This document shows positions 12,001-20,844 of a stretch of DNA of 64,000 nt, piece after piece. A program made the translations under genes and the position numbers. Below the pieces are notes generated by a model. The model searched no databases. It was not told the DNA's origin and saw nothing but the letters and a program-made list of their open reading frames with translations. Numbering within the stretch: position 1 is the stretch's first letter; each line of letters begins with the position of its first letter. Source of the stretch: Skeletonema tropicum (taxonomy: Eukaryota > Bacillariophyta > Thalassiosirophyceae > Thalassiosirales > Thalassiosiraceae); the NCBI GenBank assembly GCA_037178625.1, contig CM074136.1:2604001-2668000 (forward strand), read 5' to 3'.

Positions 12001-13732
12001 TGAATTAACTTGTTTGTCGTAATTAGATCCGAGGGTAACACTAAATCCTACTCCGAATTGTCCCTGGTACGCTAACAAGGATTCAACATATCCCGATGCA
12101 AACGCATTACCGTCCACATCCAAGTACAAAGTGTACCTTGGTCCCGCTGTAATATCAGTGATTGGGAGTCCACCATGAAACCTAGCTGGTATTGGTTGAG
12201 TTTGTCCCAAGGATCCGCCAACTGCAGCTTTTTCTCCCCAATTGAACCCGTCATTCGGAAACCCTCGTGTTGGCCTTTTCGTTGGCGATGAAGTCGGGCT
12301 CGATGTAGGATAAGGAGAAGGCTTATGAGTTGGACGTGGCGTTGGTTTAGGTGTTGGATGAGGAGAAGGCTTGCTTGTTGGGGGGTTTGTTGGCTGTCTT
12401 GTCGGACGAGGTGTTGGATGCACGGTCGGTTGCATACTCGGCGAGCGAGTCGGATCTTGCGTTGGATACATTGTCCTGTGAAACGTCAATATGTATTGAG
12501 CAATGCAATGTTAGCGTTTGAACAGGGCAGCGAACAAAAAATCATGAGCACTTCTGTACTTACGGCTCTACTGTGGGGTCAAGTGTCGGAGACAATGTAG
12601 GAGGAAACGTTACAAATGTAGGTGCATAGGTTGGCTGTTCAGTGGGCAAGACTGGACATGGACACCATTTCGGCTTCTTCCTTGCACCTCCACCTCCACC
12701 TCCACCTCCACCCCCCCATTCGTCACCACCCCAGCTACCCTGCTGACCATGGTTGGAACTCTGCCACTTGTCTTTCCCACCATCATTGCGTTTGTTAACC
12801 TTCTTTTTGTTGTTCTGCTTCTTTTTGAAACGCATCAATGTCAAGATGCCTTCACCCTCTTCATCTTCATCCTCCTCATCCTCCTCGGATGCTGCTGCTG
12901 CTGAAAACACATCTGCCAACGATGCAGTATCACTTTCCTCCTCGTTTGCACCATCATCAGCACCATCTTCATCCTCTTCATCATCGCCTTCTTCTACATC
13001 TTCAGTCAACTCATCTGACTTTAAATGACGACTTGCATCCACGTCATCTTCATCTTCACTGTCTGCTCCAGCTGCATAAAATTTCTCTTCCTCTTCCTCC
13101 GCCAAAAACAACAAAAATCTATCATCCTTCCTCCTTTTATTCCTCGTATTCTTAAACTTCTTCCTCTTGGAGGTCGTTGGTGATGCCACATCATTCGACC
13201 AGTCATCATCGTAAGAATCGCCATTCCATCTATTATCCGGATGCACGTCCTCACACAAACACCATCCCGGATTATCATCTTTCACTTTCTCTTTGTTACT
13301 GCCTGGCTTCTTCAACTTCTTGATCCTCTCCTTTTTAATGTCACTCCTAATCTTGTTCTTTTTCTCCTCCTTCTTTTTATTCACATTATTGTTTGGCTTC
13401 TTTCGCTTGTTGTTGCCACCATTCTTCTTTTTCTTCTTCTGAAGAAGTCGTCGTTCACTGCCCATCCCTGCATCTTCCATCTCCTCTTCTTCACTGAATT
13501 CATCCTCGGCACTACTACGCAAGGATTCTACTAGCAGCTGTCGCCGTCGTGACTTTCTGTGAAGTGCTAGTCTATGACGCCGTGATCCTTCACTGGATAA
13601 TAGTGACGATGCAGCAGCTGTTTGGATGTGGTTGTTCGGCGTGATTGGTAGCTCCACCTTTTCTTCGTTTGCTTGGATCAGCTTCAATAGGAGGAGGCCT
13701 GTTAGTAGGGTGGTGCAGTTTAGTTGCTTCAT
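9047..13732 (-). CDS. Copy B: secreted double beta-propeller protein (RCC1 plus FG-GAP)
   Basis: Exons are 13732-12564, 12475-10288, 10189-9381 and 9284-9047, total 4404 nt, 1467 aa with no internal stop. Rough domains: signal peptide 1-22; Lys/Glu/Asp-rich region to about 390 with [18 protein letters not shown] and a second W-C-P-C motif after a Gly/Trp run; P/T linker about 390-430; RCC1 repeats about 440-830 ([12 protein letters not shown] and [14 protein letters not shown] types); Pro/Thr linker about 855-1065; seven FG-GAP blades about 1066-1467 ([33 protein letters not shown] and [17 protein letters not shown] types). Seven blades suit a closed integrin-alpha-like propeller. The protein ends right after blade seven because its DOMON domain is deleted. 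Known P/T-rich diatom proteins are often wall-associated; that role is inference here. Confidence 0.85.
10457..11043 (-). repeat. Pro/Thr linker repeats of copy B
   Basis: A tract of about 590 bp encoding [21 protein letters not shown] units between the two propellers. It is about 90 bases longer than the copy A linker and is Pro/Ser-rich where copy A is Lys/Ala-rich. Internal near-identical blocks (for example 10680-10760, 10780-10850 and 10850-10900) indicate unequal crossing-over or slippage. Confidence 0.85.
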
Positions 13733-14194
13733 TTTGATAATTGATTGAATATGTATTGCAACCGCACTGATATGCTTTGGATGATGTGGCTAGCTTATGA
13801 AATGCTCACGCTCACAGCGAGATGATTGATTGCTAGTAAAGAAACACTCTGTTGATACTGTCAGCGTCTCAAGCACTACTAGTAGGTCGAAGTCGTGTAG
13901 TCGAGCACCATTGTCAACGTCAACAGGACTTGCAAGGTCTACTATCTCTATCTTTCCGTTCATTCCTTTGATGTAACATCTACTAACTAATTTTTGTCAA
14001 CTTCGCAGCTTTTTTAAAAGTTTTTTATTTCGTGAACGGAGGAGATGTGACAGTCATTTAAAGATAGGTGTCTTCCATCACCTTCTCAAATTTGATTCGT
14101 GAGATAAGTATATGTGAAGACAAGATTACCTCACACATCACACGATGTAGCGATCCGGGTCGTGTGGCGAGCCCTCGCGCAGGCGCAGCAGTAG
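13733..14194. other. Upstream region of copy B
   Basis: No coding frame is seen. The block around 13860-13975 aligns with 8240-8340 upstream of copy A, so it is probably shared promoter and 5' leader sequence. A long T-rich stretch occurs near 14005-14030. No core promoter motif is clear enough to annotate. Confidence 0.5.
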
Positions 14195-14920
14195 AGGATC
14201 TCAGCGATTGGATGGAAGAGAATGATACGGATCCCTACTTATAGTACAACATCTGATCGAAGAGTACCTCCTTGGTCATAGAGAATTGGACATGTACGAT
14301 ATTATCAATGGACTTCCTGCACACATTGACTTTGCAGAGATACATGACACACTTGGGTGGGATAATTTTGTTGAAGGCCGTATCAGCAGGCATCTGGTCC
14401 ACCTTCAAGCACAATATCTATCCACCATTAACACTTTCGTTCAACCTGCTACCTGGGCTAGTGGGCTCATGAGACAACTGCTCCTTCTGACACATCAGCA
14501 ATGGCTTTATCACAATTGTAGTGCACTACAAAGCAGACGGCAAATCTCTCCCCGAACATGAACGTATTCTTCAGAAAGTTACGAGTCTCCTCAAAACGAC
14601 CGAGGATATGCTCCTCGCTGCCGGAAGATAGGGATTTATTGTACATTGATTTCGCTCATCTGGCTGAAGGTCCAACTATAGATCAAGAAAGATGGATAGC
14701 TAGTATGGAATCAGCCATGGTAGCTCGCAGAGTACACCGGGCTAGACGAAGTCGGCGTGTTCGACTACCTAATCTGCGGAACAGACGACGTTTGCGCAAC
14801 TCTGCTTCGGACACCTCGGCTCCGAGTTCAGACGACACATATGTTCATGTTGGATTAGATGATAACGAAGAGGATGATGATGACGACTCTCCCTCCAGTG
14901 CGGATGGAGTCCGAAAGTGA
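14195..14920 (+). pseudogene. Decayed transposon-associated protein fragment
   Basis: Reading across three frames gives one continuous protein-like stretch: DWMEENDTDPYL, then HLIEEYLLGHRELDMYDIIN, then RQLLLLTHQQWLYHNC, HYKADGKSLPEHERILQKV and finally LPEDRDLLYIDF with QERWIASMESAM. This order (TDP, LPAHIDF, QQWLYHN, E-H-E-R-I, L-L-P-E-D, QERWIASM) matches a C-terminal domain I know from repeated, transposon-linked proteins of algae and oomycetes. Frame changes near 14239, 14520 and 14625 make it a pseudogene. The Arg-rich, Asp/Glu-rich tail ends at the stop by 14920. The parent element type is not identifiable here. Confidence 0.55.
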
Positions 14921-15378
14921 TATTTCGCACCCTCCCCCGGTCGGTGCTTCAAGCTCGACAATATATCACGTCATACTACCCGCCTCGTAGGGACTCAGAA
15001 GGTAGCATTCGTTTTCGACGCAGACGACGATGATCGTAATATGGTGCAGTAAGTTGTGTCAAAAATGACCAAACTCCCCAGGAAGCCTCGTTGAGGCTTC
15101 TTGGATGATGTTAACATTACAAAAGACACACAGCAGAGGGTTTAGATAGGTACTTAGCAGCCAGCCCCCAGCGGGAGAAAAGACGGAGCGCGCCAGAAAT
15201 AAGACAGGCGTCCAATCAAACGTCAAAACTCAAAACCCGCCCCGTCCGTGACGACGCGACATAACCATGAACATGAACCTGAGCCTCTGATAAGTACATA
15301 TTATCTTCTCATCCTCATCTATCATCTATCCACCCACTCTATGCACTATGACATACCTCTAAAACAACAATCGCAGCC
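14921..15378. other. Intergenic sequence
   Basis: About 460 bp between the decayed fragment and the RED gene. It should contain the RED promoter and 5' leader. I see no convincing TATA box, repeat or RNA gene. Confidence 0.5.
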
Positions 15379-17175
15379 ATGGACAACAACGCCTTCCGCA
15401 CACTAGTCAACCAAAAAGTCAAATCTACCAAAGAAATAGCACGAGAGGCAGTTGAAACTGAATTTCGTCAAAAGGCACAAAAACGCGGTGGTGGTGGTGG
15501 ACGCAGAAGCAGAGGTGGCGACTACGATAGTGATAGTGCCTCAGATAATGATGACTTCTTGACCAAGAGACGACGTGATGATAACAAACGTAAAAGTGAT
15601 GAGGGGAAAGATGAGCCAGAGTGGAAACGACGTCGGAAGGAAAAGGGTGCAGCATCATCCACTACGGGATATAGAGACCGTGCGAAGGAGAGGAGGGAGG
15701 GGAAGAATTTAGATTACAGTGATACAGTCGCCACCACCATCCATAATACGAATGGTGATGAATATATAGATCGAAAGCGACAGGCGGAACTATCCAAATT
15801 TCTAGGGGGGGATGAAGAACACACGCATTTAGTGAAGGGGTTGGATATGGCTTTGGCACAGAAGGTTCGACGGGAGGAAATGGGTGGAGCTGATGATGAG
15901 GAAGAACGTGTGGAGGAGGATTTGGATCAACTTTTGGAGAATGCGTATACTACTCGACAAGAAAATTTATCATCGACATCGAAGAAATCATTGATTGCAA
16001 TGATACAACCAAAGAGTGAACTGGGGAAATCGGTACAAAATTATCTCCTACAGCTACAAAAACGACATCGTCATGACAATCCTACAACAACAGCAGCAAC
16101 AATTAGTAATACAAAACAACATTCTATTCAAATCAATCCAACCAAACAAAACGCAATACAAAGATCACACTACACATTCTCACTAGACTCCACTATTCAA
16201 AAACGAGGTAACGCATGGGATTTGCCACAATTGCAAATGGTTGGTGGTGTTAGTGGACAACATCATCATCAGTCATCATTTTCTGAGAGGAAGAGTATGA
16301 CTCCGTTGGATGGTCATTTGATTGCTACTATTCGGAAAAAGTTGGATGGTACTTTGAATAATAGTGGTGGTGGTGGTGGTGAGAGAAAGGTGATGAATGA
16401 CAATGAAATGGAAAGAGTCGTCGACAAACATGATAGTGGGGTGAAGCAGCAGCAACAACCTTCTTCGTCACCGGACAAGGTAGATGATTCCAACAAACCA
16501 AGTCACGACGAGAATAATAGCAATCACAAAACTCTGGCACCACCTCTTGACAACAACAAAAAGGATGATAGTGATTTTGATAGCGATGATGACATATTTG
16601 CCAATGTAGGTGCATACGTTCCTCCGACGGCTGTAGCTCAGTCTGGTGATACTGTCATGCCCTCTGCAGCAGCTACTGCATCTGCCCAAACAAACGATGG
16701 TGACGATGATGTAGCAACTCCTCCTTCCGCTGCTACAACTTCAAAGAAGCATTCGTCCATTTTTGACAATTTGATTACAGATCAGAGTAGTAATGACGTT
16801 AATGCCTCACAGAAACGTCAGCCGATGCAGTTACCGCACACTCAACAACCAATGCAGCATCAAAACATCCAATCATTGAATAGTCAAAACAAAAACCTAA
16901 TAGATCGAGATGTCTTTGGAGGCAATCGGAAGCAAGATAAGCAACAACATTCACAAGCGAATAAACGGAGAGGACCACAGACAGCAGCAATGGAAGGTGT
17001 ATCAATGACTAATTATCAAGGTGGTTATGGGGAAGAGATGGACACTGACTTTTTAAATGAGGATGGTGAGGATGGATATCAAAAGTTGAAACGACGGAGT
17101 GACGATGATGATGATGATGATGGGGGTGTTGGTGAGGACAAGACTGTTGATGCGATTGATGATGAGGAAGACTGA
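15379..17175 (+). CDS. IK: RED/IK-like spliceosomal protein
   Basis: Homologue of the RED (IK) protein, a nuclear factor of the spliceosomal B complex that works with SMU1. The single-exon product is 598 aa. Hallmarks are GYRDRAKERREGKNLDY at about 97-113 and SKFLGGDEEHTHLVKGLD at about 139-156, the core of the RED N-terminal family. A later D-D-I-F-A-N-V-G-A-Y-V-P-P motif at about 404-415 also matches RED. Between them are poorly conserved Gln/Asn/His-rich stretches, and the C-terminus is acidic with a poly-Asp run. The RED-type Arg/Glu/Asp dipeptide repeat is not obvious, which is common outside animals. The start is the first ATG, with the conserved region well inside. It converges on the glutaminyl cyclase gene with about 130 bp between stops. 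Confidence 0.85.
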   Translation: MDNNAFRTLVNQKVKSTKEIAREAVETEFRQKAQKRGGGGGRRSRGGDYDSDSASDNDDFLTKRRRDDNKRKSDEGKDEPEWKRRRKEKGAASSTTGYRDRAKERREGKNLDYSDTVATTIHNTNGDEYIDRKRQAELSKFLGGDEEHTHLVKGLDMALAQKVRREEMGGADDEEERVEEDLDQLLENAYTTRQENLSSTSKKSLIAMIQPKSELGKSVQNYLLQLQKRHRHDNPTTTAATISNTKQHSIQINPTKQNAIQRSHYTFSLDSTIQKRGNAWDLPQLQMVGGVSGQHHHQSSFSERKSMTPLDGHLIATIRKKLDGTLNNSGGGGGERKVMNDNEMERVVDKHDSGVKQQQQPSSSPDKVDDSNKPSHDENNSNHKTLAPPLDNNKKDDSDFDSDDDIFANVGAYVPPTAVAQSGDTVMPSAAATASAQTNDGDDDVATPPSAATTSKKHSSIFDNLITDQSSNDVNASQKRQPMQLPHTQQPMQHQNIQSLNSQNKNLIDRDVFGGNRKQDKQQHSQANKRRGPQTAAMEGVSMTNYQGGYGEEMDTDFLNEDGEDGYQKLKRRSDDDDDDDGGVGEDKTVDAIDDEED

Positions 17176-17304
17176 ATGAGAGAGTCGGAGCGAGGGTTGT
17201 TTCCTCAAAACATCAGAAGCTACCTATCATATTTTTATTATAGCTCTACTCTCTGATCACCGGCATGGCATACATATGCCATTCCTTCCCTCCTTATTTT
17301 ATAT

Positions 17305-18699
17305 TCAATCTATCAACCGTATCCTGTACATATGTGGCCACAACTTACCCGTCACCCAAAGTTCCAACCCCTCCTCCTCGCTTGATTCTCTCCCCGTCAC
17401 GGATATTCCATTGAAACAATCAATATCATCTCCATCCTTCTTCCGTTGGTCATATGGATAAATATCACTTAGATCATATACCCGTGTGATTTTGGCAGTG
17501 ACTGGGTCAATGCGAACCAATACGTCTTGATACCAAACGTTTGCTAGAATGCTCATTGTTGAAGTGAATCCTGTACCGTTATCGTTGCTACATTCTTCAG
17601 CACCCGCAGCACCAGCACCAGCACTCTTCGAATTGGTAGAAGAAGAACAAGTTTGATCCCCATCACCCTCTTGACATTCCTCCAAATACACATCATCAAT
17701 ATCCCAATCCTTCACATCACCACCACACTTATTCTTTGCATGAAAATCAACAAACTCCAACTCATTGATATACTTTACTCTCACACTACTATTACCACCA
17801 TCCTTCTCATTCTCACCACCTTCTCTCCTCTCCAAAGTAACCGCCATCCTCCTCTTCTCTTGCAACGTTTCGACATCCCAAACAAATATATATTCACTCC
17901 CATCACTAACATAAAATTCATTGGTGTGTGGTACAAATGTGATACCCCATCCTTCATTGGTATGTGTGTTGAATGTAAATTTGTCAATTAGTTCCAATGA
18001 CTCTGTTGGTGGTTGTTGTTGTTGTTGTTGTTCCTCACAGACTCCGTCTGTTTGTTGTTCATTGTTAGTATTATCATTGTCTTCGGTAGTAGTAGTTGAA
18101 GAAGAGGAGGAAGGAGTATGATTGATTCGATAAATCATACCAATTCGATCTTTCCATGTCAATTGTATCAATCTATGCTCCCTCACCACTTCTTCTTCTT
18201 CTTCTTTGCCATCATCATCCTCACTATTATTAGTAGTAGTCAATCTCCTATCCACATAATAAGTAGTAATCCCCTCACCAAAGACATATCCCGGTTCCAC
18301 ACGTTTCTGTTCCAAAGTTTTCATATTTTGTGTTGGATCATGTTGTAATATTTGTGATTTGTGATTGAGACCTGTCCCCTCGTAGAGAATGTTGGAGGTG
18401 GCCGAGAGGGTGAGGCCTTGGGTGAAGGAGGTTCGTGAGTGGGGTACTACCTCGAGAAGGTGGTAGTCCCGTGATTTGTAGATTATTGTTGGGTTGGTAG
18501 TGCTGGTTGTGGTGGTGGAGGATGATGATCTAGTGACAGAGGAGGAGGAGGAGGAGGAGGTGTCGGTTGCAAGTGCTGTGGCTATTATTTTTTTAGTTGA
18601 AAGATCAACGAAGCACCAGCTGTAAAAGACAAAGAGCAGCAGAGTCATGCAGCCGCCGCCACCACTTCTGCAAGATGATGATAGTTGCGCTCTCTTCAT
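17305..18699 (-). CDS. Secreted glutaminyl-peptide cyclotransferase (plant/bacterial type)
   Basis: Catalyses cyclisation of N-terminal Gln to pyroglutamate. The 464-aa single-exon product has an N-terminal hydrophobic stretch (MTLLLFVFYSWCFVDL) consistent with a secretory signal or anchor. Family motifs follow in order: H-S-R-T-S-F-T-Q-G-L and Y-E-G-T-G-L, FGEGITTYY, Q-L-T-W-K, NEGWGITF, SDGSEYIFVWD, INELEF, LANVWYQDVLVRIDP, CFNGISV and WVTGKLWPHMY. This is the five-bladed propeller cyclase family, not the zinc-dependent animal enzyme. Low-complexity Ser/Thr, Gln and acidic insertions lie in loops, making it longer than the usual 260-320 aa. It probably acts in the secretory pathway. A decayed fragment matching its 3' end lies at 39581-39690. 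Confidence 0.88.
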   Translation of the reverse strand: MKRAQLSSSCRSGGGGCMTLLLFVFYSWCFVDLSTKKIIATALATDTSSSSSSSVTRSSSSTTTTSTTNPTIIYKSRDYHLLEVVPHSRTSFTQGLTLSATSNILYEGTGLNHKSQILQHDPTQNMKTLEQKRVEPGYVFGEGITTYYVDRRLTTTNNSEDDDGKEEEEEVVREHRLIQLTWKDRIGMIYRINHTPSSSSSTTTTEDNDNTNNEQQTDGVCEEQQQQQQPPTESLELIDKFTFNTHTNEGWGITFVPHTNEFYVSDGSEYIFVWDVETLQEKRRMAVTLERREGGENEKDGGNSSVRVKYINELEFVDFHAKNKCGGDVKDWDIDDVYLEECQEGDGDQTCSSSTNSKSAGAGAAGAEECSNDNGTGFTSTMSILANVWYQDVLVRIDPVTAKITRVYDLSDIYPYDQRKKDGDDIDCFNGISVTGRESSEEEGLELWVTGKLWPHMYRIRLID

Positions 18700-19096
18700 T
18701 TTGATTGATCTTTATTGATTATTGCTGCAACATCAGACGGACTGCACTACACGCTTTCTAGCTATCCGTCGTTCCGTCAAAATGAAAATGGTCTCAAAAA
18801 ACACCACTTTTGATTGAGCACCTTAGTTTAGAGGGTTCCAGCGATGTTACATAGAGCTATCTAGAGTGCCGGCACGGCACCACGGTGGATTCGCCTTAGC
18901 ATTTGTGATCGCTAACTATCGCTAACTGTGACATCCAAAAATCTGATGAGAAGCCCATCACAATGTCGATATCTTCCGTCAACTCGTTACTACTGTCTAC
19001 TCTATCTATGCCATTATGCCGTTTCAATGCAAAAATGAAGACATATTTGGCTGCATCATTCTTCGCCTCATATGATTTGGTACTAATAATTATCGA
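18700..19096. other. Intergenic sequence
   Basis: About 400 bp. It should include the promoter of the glutaminyl cyclase gene and the 3' side of the next minus-strand gene. No RNA gene or repeat is visible. Confidence 0.45.
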
Positions 19097-20551
19097 TTAC
19101 CTAGGTTCGGCTTCAGCACAAAGAGTAACACCATGTGCCTCAAACATGTGAACACGGAGAGCCACATTAAGTAAGCGCTTACTGCAATGAGGACAAGTGC
19201 TGACCATCGTATCCTCTTTCGATACTTTCACCTGCGCCGTTTCATCAGCATCATTTCCGACTGCGCCATCGCCATTATCTTCTGCAGATGTAGATGAATC
19301 GAATACCATCAGAGGTTGATGGAGAGCAACCTCCCCATTGATGTCTGCGACTAAAGATCCTTCATCGACCTCGACAGTATCAATTTGTCTCTCGGCAACA
19401 GTGCTATTATCTATTTTGACATCTTCTGCTCTGGGACGTCGGGGAGCATATTTATTAGGACGCTTTGACTCCTCTTTCAAACGCAAAATATTAGATTGTA
19501 TGAATTCAGCACTCTTCAAGTAATACTGAATGAACACCTTCTTCTTGAGTTCCTTCCCGCGAGTAGCGCCCATCTGACGCATCAATTGGTTCCAGATTGC
19601 ATGGGCGCTTTCGATGTTTTGCTCGTCAAAACCGCCAAGAGTTCCCCACATAGTCAGCTGGTCAAGAAGATGGCCAATGAAGAGGAGATGACTTTTGGGG
19701 AATGCAGGAAGTTTTGACTTCCACTCGGCAATCGGTACGTCTGTTACTAATAGCTTGACAATGAGATCTTTGAGCTTCTTAATGTTCGCTTCAAAGTCTT
19801 TAATTGCCTTGTCGGACTGCTTATTGACGGATTTCATTACTCGTTGGATTTTGAACCATAGAGACACAACTTCCTTCATTCGCAATGTGAAATTACTCAA
19901 CTCTTCCTTCAGATCTTGTTGTTCGATGATAGGATCAAACTCATCGAACATGTCACTGTATATGACTTCACTATGCTCCGCATAATTCATGCAATGGTTA
20001 CCGACCATTTGTGCTTCAAAGTAAGTTTGCCTGTCACAACCGTTCTTCTTCAATACTTCCTCAAACTTTCTCTTCAAATGACCACCATGATTTTTCAGAT
20101 ACTCCTCACATTCCAAAATTGTATTGTCGGTAATGCTGATCTGCTCCATGAGCACGACAATGTAATCAGCAAGGTTGGAATTTTCTTTCGTGCTGTTGAC
20201 CAGTTCCGTAGCTTCAGTCTCCAATTGCTTCTCGAGATGCTTTAACTCATCCTCGAGCTGCTGCTGTTGATCAAGAGGGAAGTTGAAGCATGACACTGCT
20301 GTATCGCGACTACGGAATAATTGAGAAGGAGCGGTTAGCTTCATTGGGGCCGAGTTATTCTGACCTCTCTTTGAACGACGCTGTGGAGCCACCACAGTTG
20401 TTGCAGATTCTCTGCCACATTTTGATGTTTTTGAAGATGATGGAGTAACAAATTGCCCGGATGAACCTGACACTGGAGTATACACCCCAGTTGGCGCATT
20501 TTGGCGGCTACCGCTATCTCTATTGTGGCTAGAATTGGGGGTTGTTGCCAT
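19097..20551 (-). CDS. Unrecognised protein with coiled coil and C-terminal C2H2 finger
   Basis: Start chosen at 20551 (MATTPNSSHNRD), 484 aa; an in-frame extension to 20629 lacks a better start. The N-terminal 90 residues are Ser/Thr/Arg-rich. A predicted coiled coil follows (LEDELKHLEKQLETEATEL). The middle is helical with LLFIGHLLDQLTMWGTLGGF and HAIWNQLMRQMGATRGKELK. The C-terminus has CPHCSKRLLNVALRVHMFEA..H, a C2H2-type finger. I do not recognise the family. Basic N-terminus, coiled coil and a single finger suit a DNA-binding or transposon-encoded accessory protein. Its neighbours, a perfect-looking inverted repeat and a Gag-like gene, make a mobile-element origin plausible but unproven. 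Confidence 0.55.
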   Translation of the reverse strand: MATTPNSSHNRDSGSRQNAPTGVYTPVSGSSGQFVTPSSSKTSKCGRESATTVVAPQRRSKRGQNNSAPMKLTAPSQLFRSRDTAVSCFNFPLDQQQQLEDELKHLEKQLETEATELVNSTKENSNLADYIVVLMEQISITDNTILECEEYLKNHGGHLKRKFEEVLKKNGCDRQTYFEAQMVGNHCMNYAEHSEVIYSDMFDEFDPIIEQQDLKEELSNFTLRMKEVVSLWFKIQRVMKSVNKQSDKAIKDFEANIKKLKDLIVKLLVTDVPIAEWKSKLPAFPKSHLLFIGHLLDQLTMWGTLGGFDEQNIESAHAIWNQLMRQMGATRGKELKKKVFIQYYLKSAEFIQSNILRLKEESKRPNKYAPRRPRAEDVKIDNSTVAERQIDTVEVDEGSLVADINGEVALHQPLMVFDSSTSAEDNGDGAVGNDADETAQVKVSKEDTMVSTCPHCSKRLLNVALRVHMFEAHGVTLCAEAEPR

Positions 20552-20724
20552 GGTTAGCAAGAATGAGTGCACAAGATGATGTGGAAATGACGCTTGGCGC
20601 AAAAAAAAAAAAGATTCCCCAAAATCCAATAATAGTTCTCATAATGATCTCACGCACAAAAACGTTAATACCGTTTGTATACACTAGATATTTTAGGGGT
20701 GAATGCTTTTGACAACCAACTAGT

Positions 20725-20797
20725 GAGACGGCAACACCCAGCATATTCTAACTCGCAAGAGTCTGGGGAACACGAATATGTTGGGTGTTGCCGTCTC
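20725..20797. repeat. 23-bp inverted repeat, 27-bp spacer
   Basis: GAGACGGCAACACCCAGCAT... at 20725-20747 is repeated in inverse complement at 20775-20797, with one mismatch in 23 bases. It sits between the C2H2-finger gene and the Gag-like region. It could be abutting terminal repeats of two elements, a solo MITE core or a transcript hairpin. No second copy is seen in the window. Confidence 0.75.
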
Positions 20798-20844
20798 AGG
20801 GGTGTTTTATTGGTCGAACTCACTAACTACCCTCTACGTAGGAA

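Larger units (their letters stand above)
2971..14060. repeat. Tandem segmental duplication, two units of about 5.6 kb
   Basis: Two head-to-tail units carry the same four-exon minus-strand gene plus about 330 bp of upstream sequence. Unit A spans about 2971-8410 and unit B about 8856-14060. Matching exon borders are offset by 5657, 5654, 5553, 5555, 5568 and 5572 bases, so most length change lies in the second P/T linker. The upstream blocks (about 8240-8340 and 13860-13975) remain clearly alignable, so promoter sequence was duplicated too. Confidence 0.9.
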
